Assembly: GCA_002360925.1 (NCBI GenBank)
Contig: DERN01000015.1
Location: 1-64,000, forward strand
From: Flavobacteriaceae bacterium UBA3339
GTDB lineage: Bacteria > Bacteroidota > Bacteroidia > Flavobacteriales > Flavobacteriaceae
Direction of reading: 5' to 3'
DNA length: 64,000 nt
Positions 61,527-64,000 of the stretch are shown piece by piece (the stretch's first letter is position 1; every line of letters begins with the position of its first letter). Under the pieces are notes generated by a model, which had not been told where the DNA came from, made no database searches, and saw only the letters and a list, made by a program, of their open reading frames with translations. A program made the position numbers and the translations under genes.

Positions 61527-62366
61527 ATGATGAATGTAAAGAAATATTCGGGTGAATTAGTTCCTTTTTCCGAAGATAGTTTTCGTCAATCTTTATTGAA
61601 TTCCGGAGCAAGTAAAGAAGACGTTGATAAAGTTTGTAAAACGACCTTAGCGAATGTTTACGACGGAATTCCGACTAAAGAATTGTATGAAAAAGCATTC
61701 AAAGCTTTAAAAGAAATAAAATCTTCGGTTGCGGCGCGTTATAGTTTAAAACGAGCCTTACAGAAGTTGGGACCAGAAGGGTTTTATTTTGAAAAATGGA
61801 TTTCTAAAATTTTTGAAATACAAGGTTTTAATACCGTAACCGGACAAGTTTTAGAAGGAAAATCGAAAGTTACACACGAAATCGACGTCATTGTTTCGAA
61901 CAAAACAGAAAATTACGTTTGCGAATGTAAGTTTAGAAATGATATCGATACCAAAATAAGTGTTACAACACCGATGTATTTTTTTGCTCGGTTTATTGAT
62001 TTAAAAGACAAAGAGTTTTCCTTTTTTAATAGAAGCTTTGTTCCAACAAAAGGTTTTTTAATTACGAATGCTTTTTTTACGACCGACAGTATCAATTTTG
62101 CAAAATATTATGGAATTGAATTAATTAGTTGGAACTATCCCGAAAATAGAAGTTTAAAACGTTTAACCGATTTTTTTGGATTGTATCCTGTTACGTGTTT
62201 AACAAATTTAACTGAGGAGGAAGAAACGATTTTATTATCAAAAAACTGTTTGCTAGTTCGCGAATTAGTAAAAAATCCGGTTTTATTGGATCATTTTAAA
62301 TTTAGCGAAGATCGAAAAAAGAGTATTTTAAACGAGGCTAAAGAGTTAATTAACGAATCGGCTTAA
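61527..62366 (+). CDS. ATP-cone domain fused to a PD-(D/E)XK nuclease-like domain
   Basis: A 279-residue protein. Residues 3-88 form an ATP-cone: KKYSGELVPFSEDSFRQSLLNSGAS (in part), a glycine-poor nucleotide-binding fold known from ribonucleotide reductase and NrdR. Residues 85-200 show a restriction-endonuclease-like core: Glu89, then IDVIV with Asp120 and CECKF with Glu133 and Lys135, followed by a strand with KGFLITN. All nuclease residues are kept. The combination suggests a nucleotide-gated nuclease. The role (DNA repair or defence) is unknown. It follows the thioesterase gene by 6 bases. Confidence 0.75.
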   Translation: MMNVKKYSGELVPFSEDSFRQSLLNSGASKEDVDKVCKTTLANVYDGIPTKELYEKAFKALKEIKSSVAARYSLKRALQKLGPEGFYFEKWISKIFEIQGFNTVTGQVLEGKSKVTHEIDVIVSNKTENYVCECKFRNDIDTKISVTTPMYFFARFIDLKDKEFSFFNRSFVPTKGFLITNAFFTTDSINFAKYYGIELISWNYPENRSLKRLTDFFGLYPVTCLTNLTEEEETILLSKNCLLVRELVKNPVLLDHFKFSEDRKKSILNEAKELINESA

Positions 62367-62373
62367 AAAGAAA

Positions 62374-62505
62374 AAAAGGTTGTTTGAAGAATCGATTCCT
62401 GTCAAGCTGAACTAGTTTCCGCTTCTCATATTTTAGAATTATCAACTAAATGAGATTCTGAAATAAATTCAGAATGAAAAACTTAAATAATTCAAACAAC
62501 CTTTT
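62374..62505. repeat. Nested inverted repeat between convergent genes
   Basis: The 15-bp outer arms AAAAGGTTGTTTGAA (62374-62388) and TTCAAACAACCTTTT (62491-62505) are perfect and 102 bases apart. Inside lies an 8-bp hairpin, ATTCTGAA (62455-62462) with TTCAGAAT (62468-62475), and a segment CTGAACTAGTTTC. The outer arms may act as a bidirectional terminator for the ATP-cone gene and glmM. The size and nested ends also resemble small flavobacterial intergenic repeats. Confidence 0.6.
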
Positions 62506-62510
62506 CAATA

Positions 62511-63896
62511 TTAATTCGCTATTTCATTAATTTCTTCTAAAACTTTTTTAGCTAAATCATCTGCTTGTTGTTGCGTTCCGGCTTCGGTATAAATTCGAAT
62601 AATAGGTTCGGTATTCGATTTTCTTAAATGAATCCAACCATCGGCTAAATCAATTTTTACTCCGTCAATTGTTGTGATTCTTTCATTAGAATAAAGTTTT
62701 TGCATTTCGTCTAAAATAGCATCAACGTTTATTTCAGGAGTTAATTCTATTTTATTTTTGCTCATAAAATACTGAGGATATGACGCGCGCAAAGAAGCAA
62801 CATCGTTTTTTTGTTCTGCCAAATGAGTCAAAAATAAAGCAACACCAACCAAAGCATCTCGGCCATAATGAATTTCAGGATAAATAATTCCGCCATTTCC
62901 TTCGCCACCAATAATTGCATTGTTTTTCTTCATCAATTCTACCACATTAACTTCACCAACTGCCGAAGCTTCGTACATTCCACCATGTTTTTCGGTAACA
63001 TCTTTTAAAGCACGAGACGACGACATATTCGAAACCGTATTTCCAAGTGTTTTGCTTAAAACATAATCTGCAACTGCGACTAACGTATATTCTTCGCCAA
63101 ACATTTCACCATCATTGCTAATAAACGCCAAACGATCTACATCAGGATCAACCACAATTCCAAAATCGGCTTTTTCTTTAACAACCAACGAACAAATATC
63201 AGATAAATGCTCTTTTAAAGGTTCCGGATTGTGAGGAAAATGTCCGTTTGGTTCGCAATAAAGTTCAATCACTTCAACGCCCATTTTGCGCAATAAAGCC
63301 GGAATTACAATTCCGCCCGAAGAATTTACTCCGTCAACAACTACTTTAAATTTTTGTTGTTTTACCGCTTCAACATCAACTAATTTTAAGTTTAAAACTT
63401 CGTCGATATGACGATCCATATAATCGTTTATTTCAGTAATTTTCCCTAAATCATCTACATTGGCAAAATCAAACGCATCCGACTCGGCAATTTTTAAAAT
63501 CTCGGCACCTTCGGCACCGCTTAAAAATTCTCCTTTATTATTCAATAATTTCAAAGCGTTCCATTGTTTTGGATTGTGCGAAGCTGTTAAAATAATTCCT
63601 CCATCAGCTTTTTCCAACGGAACAGCAACTTCAACAGTTGGCGTTGTCGATAATCCTAAATCAATAATATCAATTCCTAAACCAACCAATGTTTGCATAA
63701 CCAATTGATGAATCATAGGACCGGAAATTCGTGCATCGCGCCCAATTACAACTTTTAAATGTTCTTTATTCAGACTCTTTTTTAGGAAAGTTCCGTATGC
63801 CGAAGCAAATTTTACCGCATCAATCGGAGTTAGATTATCACCAACATTTCCACCAATAGTTCCTCTAATTCCTGAAATAGATTTTATTAAGGTCAT
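62511..63896 (-). CDS. glmM: Phosphoglucosamine mutase
   Basis: A 461-residue phosphohexomutase. The opening TLIKSISGIRGTIGG, the phosphoserine loop TASHNPKQWNALK near residue 102, the metal loop DPDVDRLA near 250, the sugar-specificity block GGEGNGGII near 335 and the phosphate loop RKSNTEPIIRIYTEA near 425 are all present. GEGNGG marks glucosamine rather than glucose or mannose specificity. It converts GlcN-6-P to GlcN-1-P for UDP-GlcNAc and cell-wall synthesis. The promoter lies at 63921-63928. Confidence 0.93.
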   Translation of the reverse strand: MTLIKSISGIRGTIGGNVGDNLTPIDAVKFASAYGTFLKKSLNKEHLKVVIGRDARISGPMIHQLVMQTLVGLGIDIIDLGLSTTPTVEVAVPLEKADGGIILTASHNPKQWNALKLLNNKGEFLSGAEGAEILKIAESDAFDFANVDDLGKITEINDYMDRHIDEVLNLKLVDVEAVKQQKFKVVVDGVNSSGGIVIPALLRKMGVEVIELYCEPNGHFPHNPEPLKEHLSDICSLVVKEKADFGIVVDPDVDRLAFISNDGEMFGEEYTLVAVADYVLSKTLGNTVSNMSSSRALKDVTEKHGGMYEASAVGEVNVVELMKKNNAIIGGEGNGGIIYPEIHYGRDALVGVALFLTHLAEQKNDVASLRASYPQYFMSKNKIELTPEINVDAILDEMQKLYSNERITTIDGVKIDLADGWIHLRKSNTEPIIRIYTEAGTQQQADDLAKKVLEEINEIAN

Positions 63897-63920
63897 TTAT
63901 TTTCTAATTTTGTTCAGAAA

Positions 63921-63928
63921 CAAATATA
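63921..63928 (-). promoter_or_regulatory. Promoter -7 element for glmM
   Basis: On the minus strand this reads TATATTTG, an exact TAnnTTTG match, 25 bases upstream of the glmM ATG. Confidence 0.5.
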
Positions 63929-63974
63929 AAGATTTCTTATATTAGAAACATAATCTTTGATTCATCTTTAAACT

Positions 63975-64000
63975 ATGAATTTTTTGGCACACATCTATCT
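63975..64000 (+). CDS. Start of an AcpH-like (ACP phosphodiesterase, DUF479) gene, cut by the window end
   Basis: Only the first eight complete codons are visible. They read MNFLAHIY and are followed by CT, probably Leu. MNFLAHLYL is the usual start of acyl-carrier-protein phosphodiesterases, which remove phosphopantetheine from ACP. The call rests on this short match only. Confidence 0.45.

Noticed and set aside
62374..62505. Terminal inverted repeats of an insertion sequence
   Set aside because: There is no transposase between the arms and no visible target duplication; the space is only 102 bases.
1..64000. CRISPR array, prophage or integrative element
   Set aside because: There are no spaced direct repeats, integrase, phage structural genes or attachment duplications; base composition looks even throughout.

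Overview
The window is about 64 kb of AT-rich bacterial chromosome from a member of the Bacteroidota, most likely class Flavobacteriia. The evidence is the near absence of Shine-Dalgarno sequences, many promoters of the Bacteroidota TAnnTTTG(C) type, a typical flavobacterial gene set (LptG-type permease after tgt, TPR gene overlapping gyrA, LETM1-related protein, CarboxypepD_reg-like protein, PH-domain pairs), and menaquinone genes. The genes are densely packed and mostly housekeeping. I see no prophage, insertion sequence, CRISPR array or conventional tRNA/rRNA gene.

Layout. 1-4.1 kb: a MarR-controlled TolC/HlyD/ABC-2-permease export operon with two matching operator-like palindromes around its promoter. 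4.2-6.6 kb: kynureninase and an arginase-fold hydrolase. 6.6-10.5 kb: nucleotide-sugar genes (galE, a UDP-HexNAc dehydrogenase, a eukaryote-like UDP-glucose dehydrogenase). 10.5-16 kb: two PH-domain membrane proteins, an alpha/beta hydrolase, menA, a UPF0173 hydrolase and menC. 16-25 kb, mostly minus strand: LETM1-related protein, SIMPL protein, a fused RimB-RimK-like enzyme, lpdA, an ABC exporter and truA. 25-31.7 kb: M64 peptidase, phosphoesterase, DUF2461, a membrane protein, pepT and brnQ. 31.8-38.5 kb: gyrA with its TPR partner, a dihydroorotase-like protein that lacks its metal ligands, an esterase and small lipoproteins. 38.5-51 kb: MBL hydrolase, glyA, fahA, tgt, lptG-like gene, accA and dnaB.

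The most unusual locus is 50.9-57 kb. A WYL-domain regulator is divergent from a slipin/band-7 protein, two Pol-beta-type nucleotidyltransferases and the RNA ligase RtcB. In the 687-bp intergenic region I read a candidate noncoding RNA. Its core can be folded as a circularly permuted tRNA: T-arm, a 6-bp acceptor-like stem closed by a GAAA tetraloop, D-arm, and an opened anticodon stem. A second, more degenerate T-arm module follows. The layout recalls the tRNA-mimicking YrlA Y RNAs linked to RtcB operons in enterobacteria, but no Ro/TROVE protein is present here. I infer an RNA-repair or RNA-sensing system.

57-64 kb: metK preceded by a SAM-II-like riboswitch on the minus strand, a DUF4142-like lipoprotein, a YgiB/YgiC-like ATP-grasp operon, a thioesterase, an ATP-cone/PD-(D/E)XK nuclease-like fusion, glmM, and the first codons of an AcpH-like gene at the window edge.

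All calls were made by reading the sequence. No database search or folding program was run.
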